NCBI GenBank assembly: GCA_027923505.1
Contig: BROI01000017.1
Span: forward strand, 186,001 to 250,000
Source of the DNA: Mayamaea pseudoterrestris
Lineage: Eukaryota > Bacillariophyta > Bacillariophyceae > Sellaphorales > Sellaphoraceae
DNA: 64,000 nt
Reading direction: 5' to 3'
Part shown: positions 29,279-39,356 of the stretch, one piece after another
Position numbering within the stretch: position 1 is the stretch's first letter
Layout of the letters: each line of letters opens with the position of its first letter
Made by a program: the position numbers and the translations under genes
Notes under the pieces: model-generated
Told to the model about the DNA's origin: nothing
Seen by the model: the letters and a program-made list of their open reading frames with translations, nothing else
Database searches by the model: none

Positions 29279-30064
29279 TTAGTCTTCATCCATGGCATCT
29301 TGATCTTTCTGTATTTGCTTTTCTACCGTATACACAAGAGACTTGACCATGGCGCGGATTTGCTCGGGTGTCAATACTTCGCTGTTCGTAATAGCATTTT
29401 GAATCAAAATAATGTAGTCTGGTTTCTGTGAATGCATCCACAAGTAACCATTGACTCCAATCGCCACTTCAAACGGGAACTTGTTTTTAGATAATTCTGC
29501 AAGCACAAGATTGTTCGGAAGCAGCAACTGCCGAGCTAATCCAATGGAAATCTTTGTCAAAGTCCCTCCCTTCAACTCGCCGTAGGTTCCCTCGTTTGTC
29601 AGCCATTCCTTTCTCGGCACACCAGCATCATGCGGCCCCAAGACACAGGAAAGTTCCGGATCCAAGTAGCCATCAAATAGTTCACTGACTCGAAGATACA
29701 AGACTTGTCCCGGTTGAAACTGCGGCTTATTGCGCTTGGACGCTCCTTCAAACGACAAGTTGTTTAACACGGCATAGTTGGTTGCTCCAATTTCGAGCCG
29801 GTACAAGTCACCTCCGCCCCCACTGTCCGTACCCATGCGATCAATGACAACTCCAATGACTCGATCTTGTGCTTGAGGTAAGTAGCGCTTGCGGTTGTGG
29901 CGAATGTAGGCGTGCTTTAATGTCAAAATTAGAGTGCCTGGAAGCGTTGCGACGACTTGCTGTTGGTCGGTGACGGCGCTTAACGAATCACTGCGGCGAA
30001 GGCCGGGACCGAGCTGAAGGTTCGACGGAACGCTCACCGAATCGCCAGGTAGAAGGACTTGCAT
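29279..30064 (-). CDS. RRP40: RNA exosome subunit Rrp40
   Basis: 261 aa, single exon. This is a cap subunit of the RNA exosome. The N-terminal domain starts LLPGDSVSVP, the S1 domain has RVIGVVIDRMGTDSGG and YAVLNNLSFEGASKRNKPQF, and the KH-type domain has FPFEVAIGVNGYLWMHS, where Gly-x-Asn-Gly followed by a Trp is characteristic of the Rrp40/Rrp4 group. The SFEGASKRNKP stretch favours Rrp40 (EXOSC3) over Rrp4. Length fits. It ends 57 bp from the convergent F-box/FIST gene. Confidence 0.9.
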   Translation of the reverse strand: MQVLLPGDSVSVPSNLQLGPGLRRSDSLSAVTDQQQVVATLPGTLILTLKHAYIRHNRKRYLPQAQDRVIGVVIDRMGTDSGGGGDLYRLEIGATNYAVLNNLSFEGASKRNKPQFQPGQVLYLRVSELFDGYLDPELSCVLGPHDAGVPRKEWLTNEGTYGELKGGTLTKISIGLARQLLLPNNLVLAELSKNKFPFEVAIGVNGYLWMHSQKPDYIILIQNAITNSEVLTPEQIRAMVKSLVYTVEKQIQKDQDAMDED

Positions 30065-30243
30065 TATAAGCGGCAGCTGTATAACGGAGAGAAAGTGGGG
30101 CTACGCAAGTTGAGACGATGGAAAAAGTGATGGTCGTCGTTGAAAACGAATTTAGTGAGTCACTGTACGACAGGCTACTGTTTTCGCCATAGTTCTTGCA
30201 CGAAAGCCATCACTTCCATCATTCGACCATGGCGAAATGAAAA

Positions 30244-31461
30244 ATGAAGTCGCATCCATCGTTGGTCCTGGCGTACCTTTTTATAGTACAATTTTGCATA
30301 TTGATTTTAGTTGATGGCTTCTCATTGACAGCGAGTAATGGAAATTGTCGAACTACCGGCCCAACGACCCGGTTCGAGACAGTGACGACGTCCACATCAA
30401 CAACTGCATCTAAGACTAGCAAATTACACTTGCTATCACTACAATACACTCCCCCAAATGATCCTGGTACATTTAGTGAAGTAGTAACAACTGTCTGGCG
30501 ATGGAAGGATACGGTTCTCGGCAATGGACAAGACTTTTTCGTTCCAAAACCAAAGACATTGACGGCACTCCAAGATTGTTTGCTTGCCAAGACTTCAGTC
30601 GACGAAGTCGTTGTCATTTCCAACTGCGCTCGATTGGAACTGCTCATCTTTTGCTGCAATGAAAATATAGTCGACATAATTTCTCGTGAGCTACTGCGGC
30701 AGGTACAGTACCATCAGGAGCATCCTCACACGCTTCAGCTGGGCCTTGGTTGGGACATGCCGACTTGCATTGCTACAGCCCATCATCAGAGCACTCTCCG
30801 TGATAGCCAAGTAAATGAATTGTCGCGATACTGGACTCATTATACAGATCTGGCCGACATTACTCGCCACCTTTGCCTCATTGCATCCGGCATGGCGAAC
30901 CGCCCACGACGTCCAATTCGACCCGTTCCCTTTCAACCATTTTCCTCGCGCGACGCGCACGTGCTGCTGCAGCTAAAGCGAACTCTCGACGTATGTCGAG
31001 GCAGGCAGACGAGCATTTTGCTCAAGGGGGCGTTGGAAGCAGGCAAGGCTGTTCGAAATGATCGTATTGTTTCCGAGCTTCAATTGCTTCAGCAATACGG
31101 AACGGGCGATAACAAGTATTCGGTAGACCCACCCAGTCATGTTCTAGAGCTCGTCACGCAGGCCGCCATGAAGAAAGGGATCCAGCCTGCTATAGAAGTG
31201 ACACTGGAGCGACTGTCCATGGCGCTGGATGAAGAACGGACGCAACGAATCGTTCAACTTCGAAGGCAAGCGGACAATCTTGCGCTCAACGCCGACGAAA
31301 GTGCCTTTATCCAAAAGCGCTTGCACGAACCAACGATGCGTCTGCGAGAAGGAAGTTCTTTGCAGATAGATTCAGTCTTGGCAGAGCTACAAAGCGATTT
31401 AAAGCGCCTGCGAGGGAGACGCTTACAGCAAGCCTATAGCGACCAACGTATGACAGACTAA
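30244..31461 (+). CDS. Plastid-targeted glutamyl-tRNA reductase-like protein lacking the NADPH domain
   Basis: 405 aa, single exon. A signal peptide (SLVLAYLFIVQFCILILV) and DGFSLTAS form a diatom-type plastid presequence. The mature part follows GluTR: DEVVVISNCARLELLIFCCN (near 120-138) corresponds to the catalytic Ser-Thr-Cys-Asn-Arg site with Cys128 kept, FSSRDAHVLLQLKRTLDVC to the Glu-x-Gln-Ile-x-Gln-Val helix, and LLKGALEAGKAVRNDRI to the Gly-Lys-x-Val-Arg segment. GluTR should then enter a Rossmann domain of about 150 residues; here it runs almost directly into the dimerisation helices (IVQLRRQADNLAL, IQKRLHEPTMRLRE). Without NADPH binding it cannot be a normal reductase. A regulatory partner of GluTR is plausible inference. 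Confidence 0.7.
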   Translation: MKSHPSLVLAYLFIVQFCILILVDGFSLTASNGNCRTTGPTTRFETVTTSTSTTASKTSKLHLLSLQYTPPNDPGTFSEVVTTVWRWKDTVLGNGQDFFVPKPKTLTALQDCLLAKTSVDEVVVISNCARLELLIFCCNENIVDIISRELLRQVQYHQEHPHTLQLGLGWDMPTCIATAHHQSTLRDSQVNELSRYWTHYTDLADITRHLCLIASGMANRPRRPIRPVPFQPFSSRDAHVLLQLKRTLDVCRGRQTSILLKGALEAGKAVRNDRIVSELQLLQQYGTGDNKYSVDPPSHVLELVTQAAMKKGIQPAIEVTLERLSMALDEERTQRIVQLRRQADNLALNADESAFIQKRLHEPTMRLREGSSLQIDSVLAELQSDLKRLRGRRLQQAYSDQRMTD

Positions 31462-31791
31462 GCTTCAATCGTATCGCATTTGGTTTTGACCGCCAAGTCC
31501 GTGGCTGATGCAACGCCAATTATTTATTCGTACGAGAATGTTGCCGAGCCGTCTTTTCCAAAGCTGGAGCGCTCGCTCACCAGCACCTCTAAGGCCAAAG
31601 TGTGCAAACATTGTTTCGCCAGTTAGTCTTGACTGGCGCCACATGCAACGGCTGACTCGTCTTTGACAGAATGGGATCAAACGCACTGCTCCTGTCATGA
31701 TTCCAGGTTTGGATGCATGAGGTGAGCGGAAAATGATCAGGAGAAACCTCTCATAAATCGCGATCCGCCAAAGTTGCAACAAATTCTCATC
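31462..31791. other. Intergenic, no gene seen
   Basis: Between the GluTR-like and silaffin-like genes, both on the plus strand. A hydrophilic minus-strand frame here is not supported. It should include the silaffin-like promoter. Confidence 0.4.
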
Positions 31792-32769
31792 ATGCGCATC
31801 CAGCTTGCTCTACTCTTGGCCATTGCCTTTTCTGAAGATGCCGTTGCCCAACGGGGCATGCATCTTGGTCGGAAGATCCTCTTGGAATCGAGCACTTGGC
31901 GTTCTAGCCGAGAACTCATTGGTAACGGAACGCATGACTCGTCCCTTGTCCCTGCCAAAAAGGACGTTCCCAAAGCAGTGGAAGACGACGATGCCGACCA
32001 TACTGAGACGGTTCCTTTGCTGACGAAGAAGGAAGATTTCAAGGGAGTGGCGGATGTTTCCAAGGAAATCAATTCGACAAGTGCTCAGGAGCCAGTCATT
32101 CAGAAAGGTGGCGGCGGAGCTGATGACAAGGGACGTCGCTTGAAAGGATCCAAGGGAGACTCGAAAAGCAAAGGAAAGTCATCGAAGGGCTCGAAGAGTA
32201 GCAGTAGTGTCTCGGGAAGCCATAGCGGCAGCTCCAAAGGGCACTCGCATTCTTCCAGCAGCAAGAGCGCCTCTGGAAGCCATAGTGGTAGCTCCAAGCA
32301 CCAGAGCAGCAAGAGCGCCTCCGGAAGTCATAGTGGCAGTTCCAAGCATCACAGTTCGAAACATCACAGCAGCAAGAGCGCCTCTGGAAGCCATAGCGGC
32401 AGCTCAAAGCATCACAGTTCGAAACATCACAGCAGCAAGAGCGCCTCTAAAAGCCATAGCGGAAGCTCCAAGCATCACAGCAGCAAGAGCTCCTCCTCTA
32501 AAAGCCATAGCGGCAGCTCCAAGCATAGCGGCAGTTCTAAACATCACAGCAGCAAGAGTGGTAGTTCGAAGAGCCACAGCAGCAAATCGAAGGGAAACTC
32601 AAAGGATAGCAGCAAGGCGAAAAAGAGTTCCAAACATCACAGCTCAAAACATCATAGCAAGGCGAAAGGGAGTTCCAAACATCACAGCAGCAAGAGCTTG
32701 AGCATTCACCACAGCAAGGGCAGTTCGAAGGCTTATGGCAGCAAGGGCTCTGGCAGTGCACGTATTTAA
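31792..32769 (+). CDS. Silaffin-like secreted Lys/Ser/His repeat protein
   Basis: 325 aa from the ATG at 31792. A signal peptide (MRIQLALLLAIAFSEDAVA) is followed by an acidic propeptide-like region to about residue 105, then GRRLKG, an RxL site like the one processed in diatom silica proteins. From there to the end the protein is almost only Ser, Lys, His and Gly in units such as SKHHSSKSASGSHSGSSKHH. Silaffins share the signal peptide, the RxL processing site and Ser/Lys-rich repeats, in which lysines carry polyamines and serines phosphate; this chemistry precipitates silica. The high His content is unusual. Assignment rests on composition and layout, not on alignment. Confidence 0.65.
   Translation: MRIQLALLLAIAFSEDAVAQRGMHLGRKILLESSTWRSSRELIGNGTHDSSLVPAKKDVPKAVEDDDADHTETVPLLTKKEDFKGVADVSKEINSTSAQEPVIQKGGGGADDKGRRLKGSKGDSKSKGKSSKGSKSSSSVSGSHSGSSKGHSHSSSSKSASGSHSGSSKHQSSKSASGSHSGSSKHHSSKHHSSKSASGSHSGSSKHHSSKHHSSKSASKSHSGSSKHHSSKSSSSKSHSGSSKHSGSSKHHSSKSGSSKSHSSKSKGNSKDSSKAKKSSKHHSSKHHSKAKGSSKHHSSKSLSIHHSKGSSKAYGSKGSGSARI
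32200..32750 (+). repeat. Tandem coding repeat of the silaffin-like gene
   Basis: Imperfect units of 30-60 bp built from agcaagagcgcctc, ggaagccatagcgg, cagctccaagcatcac and similar blocks. The copies keep the reading frame and differ mainly by block number, which fits unequal exchange or slippage. Long open frames on the opposite strand in this stretch are by-products of the repeat. Confidence 0.8.
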
Positions 32770-33130
32770 GATGACAATGGCCATGGCCGGCTTCGATTCT
32801 TCAAGTGTCTTTGATTGACATTGAAACAATTCATTTGTGGCGCATGTTGCGTCTATCCACTATACTTTGCTAATATATTATAATTGGTCAAGTATATACG
32901 TCGTACGTTGCATAACTTTAGCGGTAAGATGCTACGATGCATCTGTAATGCAAAGACCTGCCGCATGCTAACGCTCAATTACATCGACGAATTTATAGTA
33001 AAATTATTTCATATGTACCACATACCGTAAACAACTACAATGACGGATCTTTGTCTATTTAGGATAAAGAATCGCTACGTAGTTGGTTAAAATCATATCA
33101 GGTGGCGGATTGCGCAGCTCTATAAAGCAA
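32770..33130. other. Convergent 3' ends, no gene seen
   Basis: AT-rich stretch between the silaffin-like gene and the PDI-like gene, tail to tail. Presumably the two 3' UTRs. Confidence 0.4.
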
Positions 33131-34116
33131 TTACAATTCGTCCGCCTTTCCGGAAGCACTCTTGCCCTTGAACGCCTTGACCGATTTCAAAAGACCAAGT
33201 CCAGCCTCCTTGACTTCCGCAAGCTTCTTGTCCTTGTCTTCCGAAAGCTTTTGGTAATCGGACTGGAGCTTCTCGACTGCCGCCTTGAACTCCTCCTCCG
33301 CCTTGGTAAGCTTGGTTTCCTCCTCCTTAATCTTGGAGTCAAGTGTGGCGTCGTCCAACTTCAAGTAGTCATTGATTTGCTTCTTCTTGTCGCTCTCGCA
33401 AAGGTCAATGTTGGCGGGCGAGCACACTGGCTTCAAGTTTTCCTTGGCAAACTTTTCCAAGTCCTTGAATGAGCGTTGGCCCTGGTAGTCCTCGAGGCTA
33501 TTGGGATCACCAAATTTCAACGTGGGGAATCCCTTGATGCCGTTTGCATCACAGAGAGACTTGCCCTCGGCGGTGCAGTCAACTTCGGCGACGAGACCAA
33601 CCTTGTCGCCGTCGAAACCTTCGGCGAGCTTCTCCCAGTCGGGTGCCATGCGCTTACAGTGGCCGCACTGTGATTGAATGAGAAAGAGCAAAATGGTTAG
33701 CGTCTATCGATTTCTTCACCGGTGAAACACTATTCAGAATGAATCTTATTGCGCCACTGGTCGCCAAATGATTGGACCCTTACGTGCAATGCCGCGCACG
33801 AGCGGCTGCTTCCGAGAATGCAACGAATGAAGGGTCATTGTGGCAGCTTGCGCCAGTATCAAGAGCTCCAGTAATAAGACGATGCAAGCCTTCAATTATT
33901 CACCGCATTTGATGCAACTAAACGATTCACTCGAGGCAGCAATGCAGCATTATCGGGTCATGAGACGTGCAGACTTACCCAAGGTGCAAAAAACTTGATA
34001 AAGACAGTCTTTCCATCCGTCATCTCCGCGTAGTTGTCCTCCGTGAGACTGACGACATCATAGGCACTAGCCGAGGCGCAAAGGGCGAGAAGAGCGACAA
34101 GAGAGTATTGCATCAT
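33131..34116 (-). CDS. ER protein disulfide isomerase-like, single thioredoxin domain
   Basis: Two exons: 34116..33979 (46 codons) and 33667..33131, phase 0, intron 311 nt (TGG|gtaagt, atcacag|TGC). The intron splits the active site exactly before the first Cys: FIKFFAPW joins CGHCKRMAPDW. The product is 224 aa. A signal peptide (MMQYSLVALLALCASASA) leads into one thioredoxin fold (to about residue 125, with GIKGFPTLKFG, cis-Pro included). A charged coiled-coil helix (KEEETKLTKAEEEFKAAVEK) follows, and the end is KADEL, an ER retrieval signal of the KDEL type. It should make or reshuffle disulfides in the ER. The single domain plus helical tail is shorter than classical PDI. Confidence 0.92.
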
Positions 34117-34584
34117 GGTGATTCGATTTATGTTCCTTTTGTTCAGCGGTGAAAATGACCAGTGCCGAAGGCCCCTTCGTGCATCGCAGCCGCTCGTCCG
34201 AAAGATCCTTCCACGTGCTACTCCTTCGCGGAGCGGGAATGAAAATGTGACGGTCTGATCGTTTTCACGACGACCAGCTAAGTAAGCATACTATCCCTAA
34301 CCTTATCAATTCAAAAAGCTTCGTTTCCATGACATTCCTCGTCACTGTCCGGTAGAAAGTACTCACTGGGACACATGCCATGACTTTTTGGTGTGGCTGC
34401 TGCACCCAGCAACACAACATCTCAACTTCGATCTGCCAGCACGACCAGCAAGCATCTAATATAGGACGGTGCTTTAGTCTCTGTTGCAACGGGTGACGAA
34501 AAGACCGACGCTTAGCTAGTCCGGAGGAAAGTGAATTCCACCTTTTCCTTGTATCATCGCGAATTCTCCAGCCGATAATCTATC
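34117..34584. promoter_or_regulatory. Divergent 5' region of PDI-like and NAK kinase genes
   Basis: Head-to-head intergenic stretch of 468 bp. No coding sequence is supported; both promoters are expected here. Confidence 0.35.
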
Positions 34585-36860
34585 ATGTCGGACGGCGGAC
34601 TCGGACAAACGCTTGTGGGCGAGAAGATCATGATCAATAACAAGCATGTATCAGTTGTCAAGCTGCTTGGTGAAGGTACGAGACTCGGTTGCTCTCGTAT
34701 GGAAGCGAGTCTGTATGCCAGCTGCTATCATCGACCGCACTGCATTCGAAATTTAGAATTACTCGCACCTCACGTTGACTTACTCACTTCTTTTATTGCA
34801 CTTGATTCTCTCCAGGAGGCTTCTCTTTTGTCTATTTGGTTCGCGAGATCGCTGACACATCCGGTGGACAGTCTTTGAATAGCACGGTTCATGGTGGAGA
34901 AGGTGCCACGCAGCGCGGATCTGGTTCGGGTCGCAGCGGATCACTAGGCAATGGCAAAGGCGAGCGACGATCCATTGGAAACACCAACGGAGGGCCCGGT
35001 GAAAAGAAGGAACTGGTCCTCAAAGTAACTTCCATTCTGTCCAGACAGCAGCGCGATATCGCGGAAAAGGAAGCGAAACTTCTCAGCCGCCTCTCGCATC
35101 CCTCGATTATCAAAATGTTCGACACTTGTTACAGAACAGTGTCACATGCTGGGAGCAAGAAAGACCCGAAAAAGGATAGACCACAACATTTGATTCTCAT
35201 GGAGTACTGCGATGGAGGTCATGCACTTGACGTATGCACTGAAATGGTGAGCGGTGGCACTAGGTTTGACCTTTCGACTCTTATCATTGCCTTTGGACAA
35301 ATATGCAATGCAGTCTCGTATCTACACGCGCAGCGTCCTCCAATCGTTCATCGTGATTTGAAACCGTCCAATTTTTTGGTCAAGAATGGTGCCTACAAGC
35401 TATGCGATTTCGGATCAGCTGTCTTTGGGCATGTTGATTTAAAGACACCGGAAGCGAGACGTGAAGCGGAGGAGGTCATTGAAAGGACAACAACTCAAAT
35501 GTTTCGAGCACCCGAAATGGTGGACCTGTACATGGCCAAGAAATTGACGCAATCAACTGATGTTTGGGCTTTGGGCTGCTGCTTTTATTCGTTGGCGTTT
35601 TTGCAAAATTGCTTTGAAGAAGGTTCCAATCTCGCTATACTATCAGGCAAGTACAAAATTCCCGAGGATAATCCTTACGGAGAAGGCTTAGTGGAGCTGA
35701 TTGATCGGATGCTGACGCTGGATTGCAAGGCTCGGGCCGACATGACGGAAGTGATTTTGTGTCTTTCGGCAGTTTACTCGGGGCGGCCGCTTCCAGCGCG
35801 TAAAGATCGGAGCAAGAAGAAAGAAGGAGAAAAAGAAAAAGATAAGGACCGAAAAGAAAAGAGTGGCGACAAGGACAGATCATCTTCGTCGTCCTCGAGG
35901 AAAAAAAAGGACGAGAAGGCTGACCCTACAACTGGAACGTTCAGAACAAACTCACAAGGAGTGATCTATGGCGAAGACCTCGCCCTGGACCCAGAGCTTG
36001 CGAAGAAAGCACCGACTGAGAAGCGCAAGGTTGATCCCAATTCGGCTTTGGCGCGACGACTGGCGGCTGCTGGGAAGGTAGAGCCTACAGCTGGTGCTGA
36101 TGACGACAAGGTGGACGATTTTGCCGCATTCCCAGCTTCGTCGGCTGACTTCTCTGTCGACTTTGAAAATACGGCAGCGTTTGGAGAGTTTAACGCTAAG
36201 GCCGATGTTGATGATGGCGGTGCCGCTTTTGCGGGTTTCGATGCACCGGCTGGTGCGGGTGTTGACATTGATGAAGCCTTTGGCGTTCCTACGGGCGCTG
36301 GGTCTGATTGGGGAGAAGGCTCAGAGTCGAATGGCACCAAATTTGACGCATTTTCTTCATTCTCACCCGATGGAGTCGAGCTCATTGAAGGAAATCTAGA
36401 AGATGTTGTTGATGCCGATGATAAAGAGGAAGGTGATGTGGCGAAGGGATCGAGTGATCATCATCGCCGACGGAAATTGTCCAAGCCGACGTCGACATCA
36501 AGCTCTGATGATGCCGACGAGGATGGAGGTGAAGCTGATAAAGGTCGGAGAGGACAGCTTCGACGAACACGTTCCAGCGCTCGTCGCAGTAAACGGGACG
36601 TCCACAAAAGTGGGGAAGAGTCTGAAGAGCTTGGTGTTGTGCCAGATAGTCTCGGCGACGAAAGCAAACATCGACACTCGTCTCGTCCAAGTTCGCGCGG
36701 CAAGAGGGAAGGGGTGCGACGTTCAGCAAGTAATCCCGATGATTTAAAAGAAGCTGCAGAGAAGGCACGCAAAGAAGCGAGGCCCTCAAGCTCGAGGCAT
36801 AGCAGCTCGTCTCGGAAACCTACTAAAAGCAAGGATGACGAGGATAAACCAGATCCATGA
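34585..36860 (+). CDS. NAK-family Ser/Thr kinase (AAK1/GAK/Ark1-like)
   Basis: Two exons: 34585..34675 and 34816..36860, intron 140 nt (GAAG|gtacga, ctccag|GA), phase 1, joining KLLGEG with GFSFVYLVRE. The product is 711 aa. The kinase domain spans about residues 22-330: glycine loop GEGGFSFVYL, Lys in LVLKVTSIL, VHRDLKPSNFLV, CDFGSAVFG and FRAPEMVDLY. GGFSFVYLV with LVLKV is typical of NAK kinases, which phosphorylate clathrin-adaptor subunits. A Gly/Ser-rich insert of about 55 residues sits between the second and third beta strands. The tail is low-complexity, first Lys/Glu-rich, then acidic with many Asp-Phe and Ala-Phe pairs (DFAAFPASS, FENTAAFGEFN) that recall adaptor-binding motifs, then Arg/Ser-rich. 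Confidence 0.9.
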
Positions 36861-36964
36861 TGATTCTACTCTAGGCATGATACTTAGATAAACTTCAGTT
36901 TAGGCGCTGATCATACACTACTAGTATTGCATATATATATTTATCTATAAAACTAATGCAATTG

Positions 36965-38707
36965 CTAATCGCAGGAAAATGAACAACCAACAGCTGGCTC
37001 AAATGTGCATGCAATAAAATGTTCCACATCACTGGAGCACTCTCCGCAAGGACAATCGGTAATTGCTTCGCAGACGAGTGTTTCCAGTTCGTCACAACGT
37101 GGTGCTGATTTCGGTATCGCTTTAGCCACACAAGCGTCACAACTCGCCGAGTCGACTAAGGTTTGAAAGCACTGTATAAGATCCCTCTGAGCGCCTTTGC
37201 AGGTTGCTTCACCTGCTGGTTGAATACTACTTGGCAGCAGCATATTATTTGCTGGAGCAACAGACGTTGCGACTGGTGCAATTGTTGGCGTGGCTAGGCC
37301 AGGGCAATCGCCAAAGGTGCAACCGGTGGCTAATCCAACCTCACAATTTAAATAGACTGTCACTTCATCCGTGCATGGCTCGCAAGAACAGGTTTCGAAG
37401 GCTGAACAAACAGCGTGCTCAAGATAATCGCAACCAGCCGTGGAGTTCGATATGGCCGACGCCACGCATCGATCGCATTCTTCTCCATCAACCATCGTCA
37501 GCTTTGTTTCAAGACACTGCGCAAGATTGTCTTGCGCTGCTGCACAAAACGCAGTCGTTGTAGGTGCATGTGTCGGCGCCACTGTCGGATACGGAATCAA
37601 GGTTAACGTTGCTGCCAGCGAGGGTGCAACCGATAGTGTCTGAAGGTTACAACTCACTGGACATTTATTCTTTGGCGCAACAGAGCAATTGATAAAGTCT
37701 TCGATATCTTCTCGACATGCTCCGCAAGGACAAGATGCAATTGCCGCGCATAGTCCCTCCTCATATGCGGCGCACGTTGCTTCCAATTGCAAGTCTTGTA
37801 GCGCCAACGCGACGCAAGAGTCGCAAGCATCGCCGTCCTGCAACGCTGTATAGAGGCAAGTCTTGAGCGTATCCGCCTCAGCGCCGGTGCACGAATCAGC
37901 AACGGCAGTGGGAGCGGCCGTCAACTCTTCGTTCACCGTTGGAACCACGGATGGAGCATCAGATGGTACGTCTGACGGAACGTCGGATGCACGAGTCGCT
38001 GATAGCGATGGAGCCATGGATCCCAGTGTTGGTGTTGAGAGAGATGGAACTTTGGAACCAGTCGATGCGAGTGAAGGAGCGTCGGTGTATAGAATCGCAT
38101 CATCATTGACCGTGTCAGACGCAAATATAACAGTATAGTTGGAGTAGTAGTAGACGGATGTGTCAACGCTGTTTCGCGTGGTAATGGTCAAGTCTAACGA
38201 AACTGTCGTTGGCACGTCGAAACGGAGCGTTGCTTTCGATGCAATCTTGGCTCGCGGATTGAAATGGGAAACTCCTGCAACGGACGATTCATCGCATGCC
38301 TCCTCGTGCTGTAAATTGTCGCCTGGTAGTAGAGCCGTTGAAGCATCTGAACCGTCAGCAGTCTCAATTCGAAGAAATAAACCTTGATAGGACGTTTGTT
38401 TGGTGTCCAGCGGGTCGTTCATCCATACACGTCGTTGACTGGGTGACGTAATCTGTATCGTTAATTCATAATCTGTGCACATTTCCGCTATAAACGGCTT
38501 GTCAGGTGTAAACGGTGATCCGTTTAAAGTTATTTCAAATAGTGCTGCGATTGGGCCTGACTTGACGGCCTTGTCAGTCGATGTATGATAGCCAGCCACC
38601 GCGGCCTTTCCTCCAACACATGTCCCCGCTCTGTCAGGAAATGCACGTGCAAAAGGTATTAAACTTGCTGCTGCTGTTGCAATGTGGAGGAGAGCTCGCA
38701 CTGCCAT
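36965..38707 (-). CDS. Secreted protein with three 10-Cys modules
   Basis: 580 aa, single exon. A signal peptide (ALLHIATAAASLIPFARA) is followed by a beta-rich domain of about 180 residues (PIAALFEITLNGSPF to SVYYYSNYTVIF) that vaguely recalls Reeler-type domains. A Ser/Pro/Thr linker (SDVPSDVPSDAPS) comes next, then three copies of a module of about 80 residues separated by Pro/Thr linkers. Each module has the pattern C-x(6-7)-C, CxxC (CDSC, CDRC, CDAC), a C before Glu-rich helix, CPCGxC or CSCEPC, and two or three closing Cys. The same module occurs five times in the gene at 56178. I do not know its name. It is probably a disulfide-bonded cell-surface or wall protein. Confidence 0.75.
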   Translation of the reverse strand: MAVRALLHIATAAASLIPFARAFPDRAGTCVGGKAAVAGYHTSTDKAVKSGPIAALFEITLNGSPFTPDKPFIAEMCTDYELTIQITSPSQRRVWMNDPLDTKQTSYQGLFLRIETADGSDASTALLPGDNLQHEEACDESSVAGVSHFNPRAKIASKATLRFDVPTTVSLDLTITTRNSVDTSVYYYSNYTVIFASDTVNDDAILYTDAPSLASTGSKVPSLSTPTLGSMAPSLSATRASDVPSDVPSDAPSVVPTVNEELTAAPTAVADSCTGAEADTLKTCLYTALQDGDACDSCVALALQDLQLEATCAAYEEGLCAAIASCPCGACREDIEDFINCSVAPKNKCPVSCNLQTLSVAPSLAATLTLIPYPTVAPTHAPTTTAFCAAAQDNLAQCLETKLTMVDGEECDRCVASAISNSTAGCDYLEHAVCSAFETCSCEPCTDEVTVYLNCEVGLATGCTFGDCPGLATPTIAPVATSVAPANNMLLPSSIQPAGEATCKGAQRDLIQCFQTLVDSASCDACVAKAIPKSAPRCDELETLVCEAITDCPCGECSSDVEHFIACTFEPAVGCSFSCD

Positions 38708-39356
38708 TTCTAATACAGCTTGTAGTGTTACGTCTCAAGTCGCAAGGATAGCCGTGCGCAATGCTCTCGACACAACCTGGAGCATACGTTCACACGGAAC
38801 TCCACGTTCGCTATTGATAGGACTGCTGACAAGCTCGTATCATCATTCTAGTAGCAATGTACGTATACATGCTCAAATTAGTCAATCATGGCAGAGTGGT
38901 GGTCCCACAAAATCGTCGTCGTTGGGTCTTTGAACCGACTTGCATCGGCCGACGAATTCGTCAACATTGTGATTCGTGACTCACTTTTCAAGATCGATGA
39001 GAGACATTCACGACTACTCAATCGTGTCTGATTAGGTCATTATAGGCACAATGACCACTGCCGCCGCGCACTGCGCGTTCCGTCGTCACCGTGATGTTTA
39101 ACATGACGAGCGCATCACAGCCTTCCTTGGTTTTGCTTGGCCGAGCCCGCTGCCCTCCGCGTTAGTATTGCAAAGCCTGCGCACAGCAATTGACAAAGGA
39201 GCTGGTGGATGCTGTCATAACAAGAGAGCTGCTCCCCAAGCGGACCGTGCGCAGCTGCAAGCTGCAAGTGGCATTGAAAGCAGAAACAGCGAAAGTTTTG
39301 ATTGACCAATCGGTGGACCGAGTGTTTTCTTCGCCTGCCTCGCCAATAGTTGAGCC
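38708..39356. promoter_or_regulatory. Divergent 5' region, 650 bp
   Basis: One of the largest gaps in the window. Only short frames that overlap the next gene's start in other phases are present. It should contain the promoters of the Cys-module gene and the UIM gene; no motif stands out. Confidence 0.35.

Noticed and set aside
32096-32407. Overlapping minus-strand and alternate plus-strand frames in the silaffin-like repeat
   Set aside because: Stop-free frames are expected from the repeat's composition; only the silaffin-like frame has a signal peptide.
32200-32750. Regular repeats that could suggest a CRISPR array
   Set aside because: Units are contiguous, vary in length in multiples of three and encode one protein; there are no unique spacers.
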